The position numbers were made by a program, and so were the translations under genes. Positions 1 through 4,275 of a stretch of DNA of 46,381 bases are shown one piece after another; positions within the stretch are counted from its first letter, which is position 1; each line of letters begins with the position of its first letter. A model generated the notes under the pieces. It saw nothing but the letters and a program-made list of their open reading frames with translations. It ran no database searches and was not told where the DNA came from. Source of the DNA: Helicobacteraceae bacterium (GTDB taxonomy: Bacteria; Campylobacterota; Campylobacteria; Campylobacterales; Sulfurimonadaceae); the NCBI GenBank assembly GCA_947498025.1, contig CANMJR010000022.1:1-46381 (forward strand), written 5' to 3'.

Positions 1-129
1 ATCTTTATGAATATTTATGCCTACATTCTGAGCGTTAAAAAGAATGGAATCAATATTATGCAAGCTCTCCTAGATGCTATGAATGGAAAACCTTTTATGC
101 CTCTTGTTTGTAAAAGTCCTACTTTTTAG
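1..129 (+). pseudogene. C-terminal end of a transposase, probably IS66 family
   Basis: An open frame enters from the left edge and ends at TAG 127-129, giving 42 residues ending in NGKPFMPLVCKSPTF. The pattern 'YILSVKKNGIN...ALLDAMNGKPFMP' resembles the C-terminal tail of many IS66-type transposases, but the DDE core lies outside the window. Shortly after the stop, GTGGTTAC at 141-148 would fit an IS66-type right end, because IS66 elements usually begin GTAA and end TTAC. Whether the gene is intact upstream cannot be seen. Family assignment is tentative. Confidence 0.4.
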
Positions 130-148
130 TGGGTAGGTGAGTGGTTAC
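130..148. mobile_element. Possible right terminal repeat of the IS66-like element
   Basis: The 19 bases after the transposase stop end in GGTTAC, so the inverted repeat read from outside would begin GTAACCACTC. This agrees with the GTAA start usual for IS66. The left end is outside the window, so the repeat cannot be matched to its partner. Confidence 0.3.
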
Positions 149-318
149 GTTTATTTAGCAATTGCCGGTGGAAGCTGGATATATGGTACAAAAGAAGTGG
201 TTATATAGGACTTTTTGCTTTCGTTCTTTTTATGATTGTTTCAGTTGGTGTTTTTGTTAATTTATTGAAACTAAGTAAAATAGAAAAAGAAATAGAGGAA
301 CTTAAAAAAGATGAATGA
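149..318 (+). pseudogene. Truncated, frameshifted small membrane protein with coiled tail
   Basis: No start codon or full reading frame is present. One frame reads LAIAGGSWIYGTKEVVI and stops. The next frame reads a membrane helix (GLFAFVLFMIVSVGVFVNLL) followed by a charged coil ending KIEKEIEELKKDE and TGA at 316-318. Layout matches the C-terminal half of the intact 84-aa gene at 637, which has a second membrane helix then a coil ending EEKLDELGKEN. It directly abuts the predicted end of the IS66-like element, so insertion of that element is the likely cause of the truncation. Its stop overlaps the next small gene, as in the intact pair. Confidence 0.45.
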
Positions 319-415
319 TATTATTTCAATCTTATTTCCAATAGGTGCAATCGTAGCTGCGGTTTTCGCTTTTATAGCGTACAAAAATCATTGGAAAATA
401 GCGGATATATTTTAA
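311..415 (+). CDS. 34-aa single-helix membrane peptide
   Basis: ATG at 311 overlaps the end of the preceding remnant (ATG 311-313, TGA 316-318). The peptide begins MNDIISILFPIGAIVAAVFA and ends with a basic and aromatic tail (YKNHWKIADIF): one membrane helix with a short cytosolic tail. The same arrangement, a coiled two-helix protein followed at once by a tiny one-helix peptide, recurs at 637-990 and, decayed, at 3816-3930. No family is recognised. Expression is uncertain because the upstream partner is broken. Confidence 0.4.
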   Translation: MNDIISILFPIGAIVAAVFAFIAYKNHWKIADIF

Positions 416-441
416 AAGGGAAAGGGAAAGAGGAGTGTCAG

Positions 442-506
442 AAAAAGGGTTTCAGGCACCCATTTCAGGCACCCATTTTTGGAAAATGGGTGTCAGGCAC
501 TCTTTT
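442..506. repeat. Cluster of three REP-like units, partly inverted
   Basis: Copies of the TCAGGCAC core occur at 452-459, 465-472 and 493-500. The junction of the last two forms a perfect 10-bp hairpin (CACCCATTTT at 470-479 pairing with AAAATGGGTG at 483-492, loop TGG). Two REP units in opposed orientation are typical of RAYT-associated repeats (REPINs). The matching transposase gene is at 2047. Confidence 0.6.
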
Positions 507-624
507 ACTCTTTTATGTGTTTTCTTACTTTTTTCTTAAACTCATCTCACTTTCTTCCGGTTAACCTAATATGCATTTTCTCAAATAACTTCTCCTTTTC
601 TCTCTATTCTTTTTTATATTTTGG

Positions 625-630
625 TATAAT
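625..630 (+). promoter_or_regulatory. -10 box TATAAT, possibly giving a leaderless mRNA
   Basis: TATAAT ends 6 bases before the ATG at 637 and no Shine-Dalgarno is present. Initiation at the usual distance would place the first base at or next to the start codon. The -35 region shows no clear box. Confidence 0.5.
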
Positions 631-636
631 TTCCTT

Positions 637-891
637 ATGAGTAAAAAAGATAAACTTATTAAAGAAATTGATATATTAAGGGAGAAGCGTAAAGATTGGT
701 TCAATGTCCTCTTTGCACTTTCGTCTGCCGTTATAGTTTTAGTGTATGCAGTTTTATCTGGTGAGAAGCCGATTTTTATTTTAATATTAGGGTTAATAGG
801 GTTTTTTGGGGTAGCGGCTCTCGGTATTTATTATAAGAAAATAGAAACAGATATAGAAGAAAAACTTGATGAACTTGGAAAGGAAAATTAA
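637..891 (+). CDS. 84-aa two-helix membrane protein with coiled ends
   Basis: The protein has a charged N-terminal coil (MSKKDKLIKEIDILREKRK) and two membrane helices at about residues 22-41 and 46-65 (FILILGLIGFFGVAALGIYY). A charged coil ending DELGKEN follows. Its stop abuts the ATG of a 32-aa membrane peptide, so the two are probably translated together. Truncated versions of the pair lie at 149-415 and 3816-3930, so this is the only intact copy in the window. Short coiled membrane proteins of this style are common in Campylobacterota, but I know of no assigned function. A toxin, holin-like or phage-defence accessory role would be speculation. Confidence 0.6.
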   Translation: MSKKDKLIKEIDILREKRKDWFNVLFALSSAVIVLVYAVLSGEKPIFILILGLIGFFGVAALGIYYKKIETDIEEKLDELGKEN

Positions 892-990
892 ATGATAGAA
901 CTATTTGCTTTAATACTGGCAGCATTAACCGTTGCTATTCTTGTGTATATTTCAAAACATGATGCTACGACTTGGAGAACTGAAAAGTAA
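892..990 (+). CDS. 32-aa single-helix membrane peptide
   Basis: ATG follows the stop of the 84-aa gene directly. The sequence begins MIELFALILAALTVAILVYI and ends in a polar tail (SKHDATTWRTEK). It has the same size, position and shape as the 34-aa peptide at 311 and the 25-aa peptide at 3853. Recurrence of the pair argues that it is a real gene. Function is unknown. Confidence 0.5.
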   Translation: MIELFALILAALTVAILVYISKHDATTWRTEK

Positions 991-1002
991 AGAAAGTATG
1001 GC

Positions 1003-1085
1003 ACTCTTTTGAAACTTTTCTTACTTTCCACTTAATCAGTTAACATTATGCTACTTCTCATTAGAAAAGTCATCATTAAAAAAAA
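1003..1085. repeat. Partial REP with conserved tail
   Basis: GGCACTCTTTT (the right half of a REP) is followed by a ~70-base tail containing CTTAATCAGTTAACATTATG and CTACTTCTCATTAGAAAA. Near copies of this tail follow the REPs at 1096 and 1593, and more divergent ones follow those at 484 and 3046. The repeat unit is therefore longer than the hairpin alone. Confidence 0.5.
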
Positions 1086-1095
1086 TAGATATAAA

Positions 1096-1118
1096 AAAAG
1101 GGTGTCAGGCACTCTTTT
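1096..1118. repeat. REP hairpin
   Basis: Arms AAAAGGGTG and CACTCTTTT enclose the loop TCAGG, giving a 9-bp stem with one G-T wobble. Identical units stand at 1982 and 3046. The terminal T run could also make it act as a weak terminator. Confidence 0.7.
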
Positions 1119-1205
1119 ACATTTTCTTATTTGCCGCTTAATTAGTTAACATAACGCTACTTCTCATTAAAAAAATCATACTTTAAAAAAATAAATATTA
1201 TTAGC

Positions 1206-1211
1206 TATAAT
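1206..1211 (+). promoter_or_regulatory. Sense -10 box for toxin copy A
   Basis: TATAAT in the context ATTAGC-TATAAT-TACAG, identical in all three copies. Initiation would fall near 1217-1219, at the start of CTAGTTGG, which is complementary to the 3' end of the transcript. Confidence 0.6.
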
Positions 1212-1278
1212 TACAGTTCTAGTTGGCGGTTATGATTGGTTTGATTGTATTGTGAGGTGTAAGGTGGGACAGGGTCAG

Positions 1279-1292
1279 CCTTTAACAAGGAG
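1279..1292 (+). promoter_or_regulatory. Shine-Dalgarno inside a small hairpin, copy A
   Basis: CCTT (1279-1282) and AAGG (1287-1290) can pair around TAAC, hiding part of the SD AAGGAG (1287-1292) of the 19-aa ORF. CCTTTAACAAGG is unchanged in copies B and C. Hidden SD sites are common in type I toxin mRNAs. Confidence 0.5.
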
Positions 1293-1297
1293 TAACA

Positions 1298-1357
1298 ATG
1301 CGATTAGCCCTCATAATTGTTATAATCTTGATGCTATTAGCAACAAGATTGTATTAA
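1298..1357 (+). CDS. 19-aa Ibs-like hydrophobic toxin peptide, copy A
   Basis: Translated sequence is MRLALIIVIILMLLATRLY: one hydrophobic helix with a basic residue near each end and a terminal Tyr. Length and layout match the E. coli Ibs type I toxins, also 19 residues, hydrophobic and ending in Tyr. A strong AAGGAG lies 5 bases before ATG. Copies B and C have different codons 2-10 yet keep hydrophobic residues, and ILMLLATRLY is invariant, which suggests selection on the peptide. Expected role by analogy is inner-membrane depolarisation when unpaired from antisense RNA. Toxicity is not shown by sequence. Confidence 0.6.
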   Translation: MRLALIIVIILMLLATRLY

Positions 1358-1363
1358 AAGCTT

Positions 1364-1385
1364 ATAGAGAGTTGACGCTCTCTAT
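1364..1385 (+). other. Conserved stem-loop 3' of toxin ORF, copy A
   Basis: ATAGAGAG pairs with CTCTCTAT around TTGACG. Copy B keeps the stem with loop TTTCCG. Copy C has a longer 10-bp stem (ATAGAAGAAG with CTTCTTCTAT), so both arms changed together. That covariation supports a real RNA structure. Confidence 0.65.
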
Positions 1386-1402
1386 CTGTCCCAACTAGCA
1401 AA

Positions 1403-1408
1403 ATTATA
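1403..1408 (-). promoter_or_regulatory. Antisense -10 box, copy A
   Basis: ATTATA on the + strand reads TATAAT on the minus strand. It is conserved in all three copies. A second ATTATA lies at 1415-1420. Confidence 0.5.
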
Positions 1409-1592
1409 TCGCATTATTATAAATAAAAACTAAAACTTATTTAGCTTTTTACTTTTTTAGAAATCAGTCTTTATCTTTCCCACATGCCAATCCTACAACT
1501 TCCCATTTTACACCACATGCTACAAATCTACCCAAACATCCAATTTCTTTTAAACTAAAATATATCTTAAATCACTACAAAAAATGGTGCAA

Positions 1593-1615
1593 AAAATGGT
1601 GTCAGGCACTCTTTT
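1593..1615. repeat. REP hairpin, variant
   Basis: Left arm AAAATGGTG and right arm CACTCTTTT enclose TCAGG, with one mismatch in the stem. It is followed by the same tail (TTAATCAGTTAA, CTACTTCTCATTAGAAAA) that precedes toxin copy A, so copy B begins with the same flank. Confidence 0.6.
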
Positions 1616-1697
1616 ATGTTATTTTCCGCTTAATCAGTTAATATAACGCTACTTCTCATTAGAAAAATCATACTTTAAAAAAATAAATATTATTAGC

Positions 1698-1703
1698 TAT
1701 AAT
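1698..1703 (+). promoter_or_regulatory. Sense -10 box for toxin copy B
   Basis: TATAAT in the same ATTAGC-TATAAT-TACAG context as copies A and C, with the predicted start at CTAGTTGG. Confidence 0.6.
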
Positions 1704-1790
1704 TACAGTTCTAGTTGGCGGTTATGATTGGTTTGATTGTATTGTGAAGGAGAAGGTGGGACAGGGTCAGCCTTTAACAAGGATATAACA

Positions 1791-1850
1791 ATGCAATTAC
1801 TGGTAATAATTGTAATCATCTTGATGCTATTAGCAACAAGATTGTATTAA
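1791..1850 (+). CDS. 19-aa Ibs-like hydrophobic toxin peptide, copy B
   Basis: Sequence MQLLVIIVIILMLLATRLY. The SD is the weaker AAGGA (1779-1783), with AAGG paired in the CCTT-TAAC-AAGG hairpin. Against copy A, codons 2-10 differ heavily at DNA level but stay hydrophobic, while the last ten residues are the same. The Arg near the N-terminus of copies A and C is Gln here. The role is inferred only from resemblance to Ibs and from the surrounding RNA architecture. Confidence 0.6.
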   Translation: MQLLVIIVIILMLLATRLY

Positions 1851-1891
1851 AAGCTTATAGAGAGTTTCCGCTCTCTATCTGTCCCAACTAG
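1791..1891 (-). ncRNA. Predicted antisense antitoxin RNA, copy B
   Basis: Minus-strand TATAAT (1901-1896) would start an RNA near 1890 covering the stem-loop 1857-1878 and the toxin ORF. Its sequence over codons 2-10 and the loop differs from copies A and C, which would limit cross-pairing between loci. The 3' end is not visible. Confidence 0.45.
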
Positions 1892-1942
1892 CAAAATTAT
1901 ATCGCATTATTATAAATAAAAACTAAAACTTATCTAAAAAGT

Positions 1943-2004
1943 AAAAAGGGTGTTAAAAGGGTGTTAAAAAGGGTGTCATTAAAAAGGGTGTCAGGCACTC
2001 TTTT
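1943..2004. repeat. Tandem left-arm REP fragments plus a full REP
   Basis: The left arm AAAAGGGTGT appears four times in a row, three times truncated (1944-1980). The fourth runs into a full REP hairpin at 1982-2004 (AAAAGGGTG, TCAGG, CACTCTTTT). Stepwise truncated copies directly upstream of the RAYT gene could be leftovers of repeated REP excision or slippage. Confidence 0.6.
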
Positions 2005-2035
2005 ATGCAAAAACTTAATTTAAGTTAAAATTATA

Positions 2036-2041
2036 TACAAT
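2036..2041 (+). promoter_or_regulatory. -10 box TACAAT for the RAYT gene
   Basis: TACAAT ends 5 bases before ATG 2047 and there is no Shine-Dalgarno, so the transcript may start at or next to the start codon. Confidence 0.4.
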
Positions 2042-2046
2042 ATTTA

Positions 2047-2790
2047 ATGGCAAGAAAAGAGCGATTAACCGAACCGGGACTTTATCATATTATAAACCGT
2101 GGAGTAGAGAGGAGAGCTATCTATCTTGAACCTGAGGATTATGAGTTTTTTTTAGATCTTTTACTGAAACTCACAAAACAGTCTGATATTATTCTTCATT
2201 CATTTTGTCTTATGACAAATCACTATCATCTGCTACTAGAAACCAAACAGAACAATTTATCAAAATCAATTCAATTTTTAAATGACAAGTATGCAAAATA
2301 TTTCAATAAAAAATACACAAGAAGCGGTCACCTCTGGCAGGGCAGATACAAATCTTACCCTCTCTTTGACGATGCTCACTTTTGGATAGTAGCCAAATAT
2401 ATAGAGAGAAATCCCATCAAAGCAGGTATGGTTAACCAAGTAGATTTATACAAATACCAGTCTTTTTTTCAATTGAAATACAAGCACAACTACTTTGAAC
2501 TTTTAAACAACTCTATGATTTTTAATATGACTTACGATGAGTATGCAGACTATGTCAGTAGTGAGATGGATATTGACGCAATAGACATTGTCTATAAATC
2601 TCCAAAATTGATAATCAAAGAAGATGGTAAATTGAAAGTGCTTAGTAAAAGATTAGAGACTTTTTTTGAACTTGACCGTGATATAAATAGAGATGAAAAT
2701 ATAAAAAAAGCATATGAATATGGCTACACAAAAAGTGAAATAGCAGATTTTTTAGAGTTGAATCCATCTACAGTATCAAGAATTGTTTAA
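2047..2790 (+). CDS. REP-associated tyrosine transposase (RAYT), Y1/HUH family
   Basis: A 247-aa single-domain HUH nuclease related to IS200/IS605 TnpA. The HUH motif is H59-Y60-H61 (TNHYHLLLE) and the likely catalytic Tyr is Y118 in KYIERNPIKAGMV. GHLWQGRYKS at about 94-103 is another RAYT hallmark. Residues ~218-247 (YTKSEIADFLELNPSTVSRIV) look like a helix-turn-helix. All key residues are present, so it is probably active. The window contains many REP hairpins, including one ending 43 bases before the gene, which fits a RAYT acting in trans on its REPs. It lacks an SD and is flanked on both sides by toxin-like units. Confidence 0.9.
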   Translation: MARKERLTEPGLYHIINRGVERRAIYLEPEDYEFFLDLLLKLTKQSDIILHSFCLMTNHYHLLLETKQNNLSKSIQFLNDKYAKYFNKKYTRSGHLWQGRYKSYPLFDDAHFWIVAKYIERNPIKAGMVNQVDLYKYQSFFQLKYKHNYFELLNNSMIFNMTYDEYADYVSSEMDIDAIDIVYKSPKLIIKEDGKLKVLSKRLETFFELDRDINRDENIKKAYEYGYTKSEIADFLELNPSTVSRIV

Positions 2791-2809
2791 AACAATAAAT
2801 ATTATTAGC

Positions 2810-2815
2810 TATAAT
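2810..2815 (+). promoter_or_regulatory. Sense -10 box for toxin copy C
   Basis: TATAAT in the conserved ATTAGC-TATAAT-TACAG context, 20 bases after the RAYT stop codon. Confidence 0.6.
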
Positions 2816-2902
2816 TACAGTTCTAGTTGGCGGTTATGATTGGTTTGATTGTATTGTGAAGGAGAAGGTGGGACAGGGTCAGCCTTTAACAAGGATATAA
2901 CA

Positions 2903-2962
2903 ATGCTTCGACTCATTGTAATTGTTATAATCTTGATGCTATTAGCAACAAGATTGTATTAA
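2903..2962 (+). CDS. 19-aa Ibs-like hydrophobic toxin peptide, copy C
   Basis: Sequence MLRLIVIVIILMLLATRLY. MLRL at the start is very close to the MMRL start of E. coli IbsC as I recall it. The SD AAGGA lies in the CCTT/AAGG hairpin. Codons 2-10 again differ from A and B while the 3' half of the ORF is unchanged. Role inferred as for copy A. Confidence 0.6.
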   Translation: MLRLIVIVIILMLLATRLY

Positions 2963-2969
2963 AAGCCTT

Positions 2970-2996
2970 ATAGAAGAAGTTGGTAGCTTCTTCTAT
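2970..2996 (+). other. Covarying stem-loop, copy C
   Basis: ATAGAAGAAG pairs with CTTCTTCTAT over 10 bp around TTGGTAG. Compared with the 8-bp ATAGAGAG/CTCTCTAT stems of A and B, both arms are changed and lengthened together, which keeps the helix. Confidence 0.65.
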
Positions 2997-3045
2997 ATTG
3001 TCCCAACTAGCAAAATTATATCGCATTATTATAAATAAAAACTAA

Positions 3046-3082
3046 AAAAGGGTGTCAGGCACTCTTTTCTAGGCACTCTTTT
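3046..3082. repeat. REP hairpin with duplicated right arm
   Basis: A full REP (AAAAGGGTG, TCAGG, CACTCTTTT) at 3046-3068 is followed by a second partial right arm, AGGCACTCTTTT, at 3071-3082. The following bases (CACTTTCTTCCGGTTAAC) repeat the tail seen after the REP at 484-506. Confidence 0.65.
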
Positions 3083-3179
3083 CTGCTTTTTCTTATTTTT
3101 TTCTTAAACTACTTCCACTTTCTTCCGGTTAACTTAATACACATTCTATTGAAATAAATATCTATTATATACATTTGGC

Positions 3180-3185
3180 TATAAT
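3180..3185 (+). promoter_or_regulatory. -10 box TATAAT for the DUF4160/DUF2442 pair
   Basis: TATAAT (context TTTGGC-TATAAT) stands 30 bases before ATG 3215, giving a leader of about 23 bases that includes the SD-like GAGG at 3204-3207. Confidence 0.5.
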
Positions 3186-3214
3186 AATATCAATGTAACT
3201 ATTGAGGTTTTTTG

Positions 3215-3481
3215 ATGCCAACTATCAGCATGTTTTATGGGATAATCATTAGAATGTATTGCTCTCCAAATGAACATAATCCCCCTCATATTCATGTTTA
3301 CTATAATGAATATACTGCTATCTTAGACTTAAATAGTTGTGAATTAAGCGATGGCAAATTACCAAACAAACAAAAAAAGCTAGTTGAGGCTTGGGCAGAA
3401 TTGCATAAAGATGAGTTGATGGCAGATTGGAATTTAGCTCAAAACGGTGAATTGCCATTTTCCATAGAGCCATTAAAATAA
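3215..3481 (+). CDS. DUF4160 family protein (putative TA component)
   Basis: 88 aa starting MPTISMFYGIIIRMYC. The first ATG with a suitably spaced SD (GAGG) is 3215; a TTG three bases earlier is unlikely to be used. The family pattern is clear: 'PTIS.F.GI.I.MY..EH.PPHIHV.Y' and a C-terminal 'W...H..EL..NW' type segment. DUF4160 proteins occur mostly next to DUF2442 proteins, as here, and the pair is listed among predicted toxin-antitoxin modules. Which member would be toxic is not settled to my knowledge. Confidence 0.85.
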   Translation: MPTISMFYGIIIRMYCSPNEHNPPHIHVYYNEYTAILDLNSCELSDGKLPNKQKKLVEAWAELHKDELMADWNLAQNGELPFSIEPLK

Positions 3482-3490
3482 GGAAAAACC

Positions 3491-3727
3491 ATGTATTTAG
3501 CAATTAAATCAGTTGAACCACAAAATGATTATAAACTTCTTTTGACTTTTGAAAATAGTGAAAAAAGAGTTTTTGATGTATCTGAGTATCTACATATCGG
3601 TAAATTTACAGAATTAAAAGATAAGTCTATTTTCAACAGTGTAAGGGTAAGTTTTGATTCTATAGAATGGTCAAATCATTTGGATTTAGACCCTGAAATA
3701 CTTTATGAAAAATCAATAAGAGTTTAA
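3491..3727 (+). CDS. DUF2442 family protein (partner of DUF4160)
   Basis: 78 aa with the DUF2442 layout: 'AIKSVEPQNDYKLLLTFENSEKR.FDV' at residues 4-30, then 'LKDKSIFNSVRV' and a 'WSNHLDLDPEILYEKS' ending. AAGGA at 3480-3484 overlaps the upstream stop and sets the start at ATG 3491. The 9-base gap and conserved pairing indicate an operon with the DUF4160 gene. The predicted DNA-binding or antitoxin role comes from family-level prediction only. Confidence 0.85.
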   Translation: MYLAIKSVEPQNDYKLLLTFENSEKRVFDVSEYLHIGKFTELKDKSIFNSVRVSFDSIEWSNHLDLDPEILYEKSIRV

Positions 3728-3742
3728 CAAACCCCTGTAAAA

Positions 3743-3815
3743 GAAAAAAGGTGTAAGGCACCATTACAGGCAAAAAAAGCGATATTATTATAAAAAAGGT
3801 GTCAGGCACTCTTTT
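3743..3815. repeat. Two REP-like units
   Basis: An imperfect unit (AAAAAAGGTGTAAGGCACC) lies at 3743-3761. A near-complete REP follows at 3793-3815 with arms AAAAAGGTG and CACTCTTTT around TCAGG. Confidence 0.6.
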
Positions 3816-3851
3816 ATGGAAAAGCATATTAAAGAATTAGGAGATTTATAA
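3816..3851 (+). pseudogene. Remnant 3' end of a coiled membrane-protein gene
   Basis: Directly after the REP right arm a short frame reads MEKHIKELGDL and stops at 3849-3851. The ending ELGDL compares with DELGKEN of the 84-aa protein, and a tiny membrane-peptide gene follows at once. A REP appears to have replaced the rest of the upstream partner. Confidence 0.35.
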
Positions 3852-3852
3852 A

Positions 3853-3930
3853 ATGGAGCAGTTCCTTATAATAATTGCGTTAATTGCTGTTATTTCTACA
3901 TTTTCATATACTGTTTTAATAGCGAAGTAG
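3853..3930 (+). CDS. 25-aa single-helix membrane peptide
   Basis: Sequence begins MEQFLIIIALIAVISTFSYT and ends VLIAK. It is the third example of a tiny one-helix peptide following a coiled-protein end (others at 311 and 892). GGAG upstream at about 3840 could serve as SD. With its partner truncated, its expression is doubtful. Confidence 0.35.
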   Translation: MEQFLIIIALIAVISTFSYTVLIAK

Positions 3931-3942
3931 TTTTTCTTAAAG

Positions 3943-3999
3943 AAAAAAGGGTGTCATGCGCTTTCTCGCTCCATCTCTCCCGAGGCACTGCCATTAAGT
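3943..3999. repeat. REP-like unit with ~27-base insertion in its loop
   Basis: AAAAAAGGGTGTC is followed by a G+C-richer stretch (about 3956-3981, GCGCTTTCTCGCTCC) and then AGGCACT. This reads as a REP split by foreign sequence, though chance similarity of the halves is possible. Confidence 0.3.
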
Positions 4000-4089
4000 T
4001 AAGGAGAAATCATAAAATAAAGAAGCATATCTTTAAGTATGTAGGTTTATTCTTGATAAAATAAGGTTCATTTTTTGCTCATACGCAGA

Positions 4090-4275
4090 ATGAAATCAAA
4101 AAAGATATTAAGTATAAACACGACTAAGGAGTTAATTCACAGTGATGAATTTAAAAAAAGATATAAAAGTACTCCAACAGCATTTACCAGAAACAGAAAA
4201 CTTTACTTTCCTATATTCATGATTTTACTATTGCAAAAGAGCTTGAAATCACTGCAACTAAAATTAAATGAATTT
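4090..4275 (+). pseudogene. IS4-family transposase, N-terminal fragment
   Basis: In frame from ATG 4090, about 62 residues match the N-terminus of IS4-type DDE transposases: 'NTTKELIHSDEF', 'STPTAFTRNRKL.FP', 'LLQKSLKSLQLKLNEF'. After LNEF the similarity stops and an unrelated frame continues, so the catalytic domain is deleted. A TTG at 4075 extends the frame but has no SD. No terminal repeats were identified. Confidence 0.7.

Larger units (their letters stand above)
1298..1398 (-). ncRNA. Predicted antisense antitoxin RNA, copy A
   Basis: On the minus strand, TATAAT (1408-1403) would start a transcript near 1396-1398. Its first bases, CTAGTTGGGACAG, copy the 5' motif of the sense RNA, and it would then run antisense to the stem-loop and the toxin ORF. 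The 3' end is unknown; no clear terminator is visible, so the left limit given is only the ORF start. By analogy with SibC/IbsC it would block translation or trigger RNase III cleavage. Confidence 0.45.
1190..1430 (+). repeat. Type I toxin-antitoxin unit, copy A
   Basis: First of three units sharing order and most bases. Elements in order are: -10 TATAAT 1206-1211; CTAGTTGG 1219-1226; GGGACAG 1266-1272; SD hairpin 1279-1290; 19-aa ORF 1298-1357; stem-loop 1364-1385; CTGTCCCAACTAG 1386-1398; and an inverted -10 at 1403-1408. The 3' segment 1386-1398 can pair with both 5' segments. Differences from copies B and C cluster in the first half of the ORF and in the 3' stem-loop, with small changes in the leader around 1252-1260. 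A mobile-repeat origin for the shared ends is the alternative. Confidence 0.6.
1682..1923 (+). repeat. Type I toxin-antitoxin unit, copy B
   Basis: Second unit. Its elements are: -10 TATAAT 1698-1703; CTAGTTGG 1711-1718; GGGACAG 1758-1764; SD hairpin 1771-1782; ORF 1791-1850; stem-loop 1857-1878; CTGTCCCAACTAG 1879-1891; and inverted -10 at 1896-1901. Its leader is the same as that of copy C and differs from copy A around GTGAAGGAGAAGG. Homology with copy A extends left through the REP tail, so this pair looks like a ~490-bp direct duplication. Confidence 0.6.
2903..3010 (-). ncRNA. Predicted antisense antitoxin RNA, copy C
   Basis: Minus-strand TATAAT (3020-3015) would start an RNA near 3009, antisense to the stem-loop and toxin ORF. 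Copy C is the most divergent in the stem-loop. Direct evidence for transcription is absent. Confidence 0.45.
2794..3040 (+). repeat. Type I toxin-antitoxin unit, copy C
   Basis: Third unit, starting a few bases after the RAYT stop. Its elements are: -10 TATAAT 2810-2815; CTAGTTGG 2823-2830; GGGACAG 2870-2876; SD hairpin 2883-2894; ORF 2903-2962; stem-loop 2970-2996; TTGTCCCAACTAG 2998-3010; and inverted -10 at 3015-3020. C to T at 2998 still allows a G-U pair with GGGACAG. Unlike copies A and B it lacks the upstream REP tail, and a REP lies 26 bases downstream. Confidence 0.6.

Noticed and set aside
1190-3040. The three toxin-like units as simple non-autonomous transposon copies only
   Set aside because: Complementary ends could suggest this, but conserved promoters on both strands, a kept peptide and a covarying hairpin are better explained by a toxin-antitoxin RNA; mobility as a repeat remains possible in addition.
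442-3815. Short GTGTCAGGCAC repeats as a CRISPR array
   Set aside because: Copies are irregularly spaced, differ in length, form hairpins with tails, and lie between genes and a RAYT; there are no uniform spacers or cas genes.
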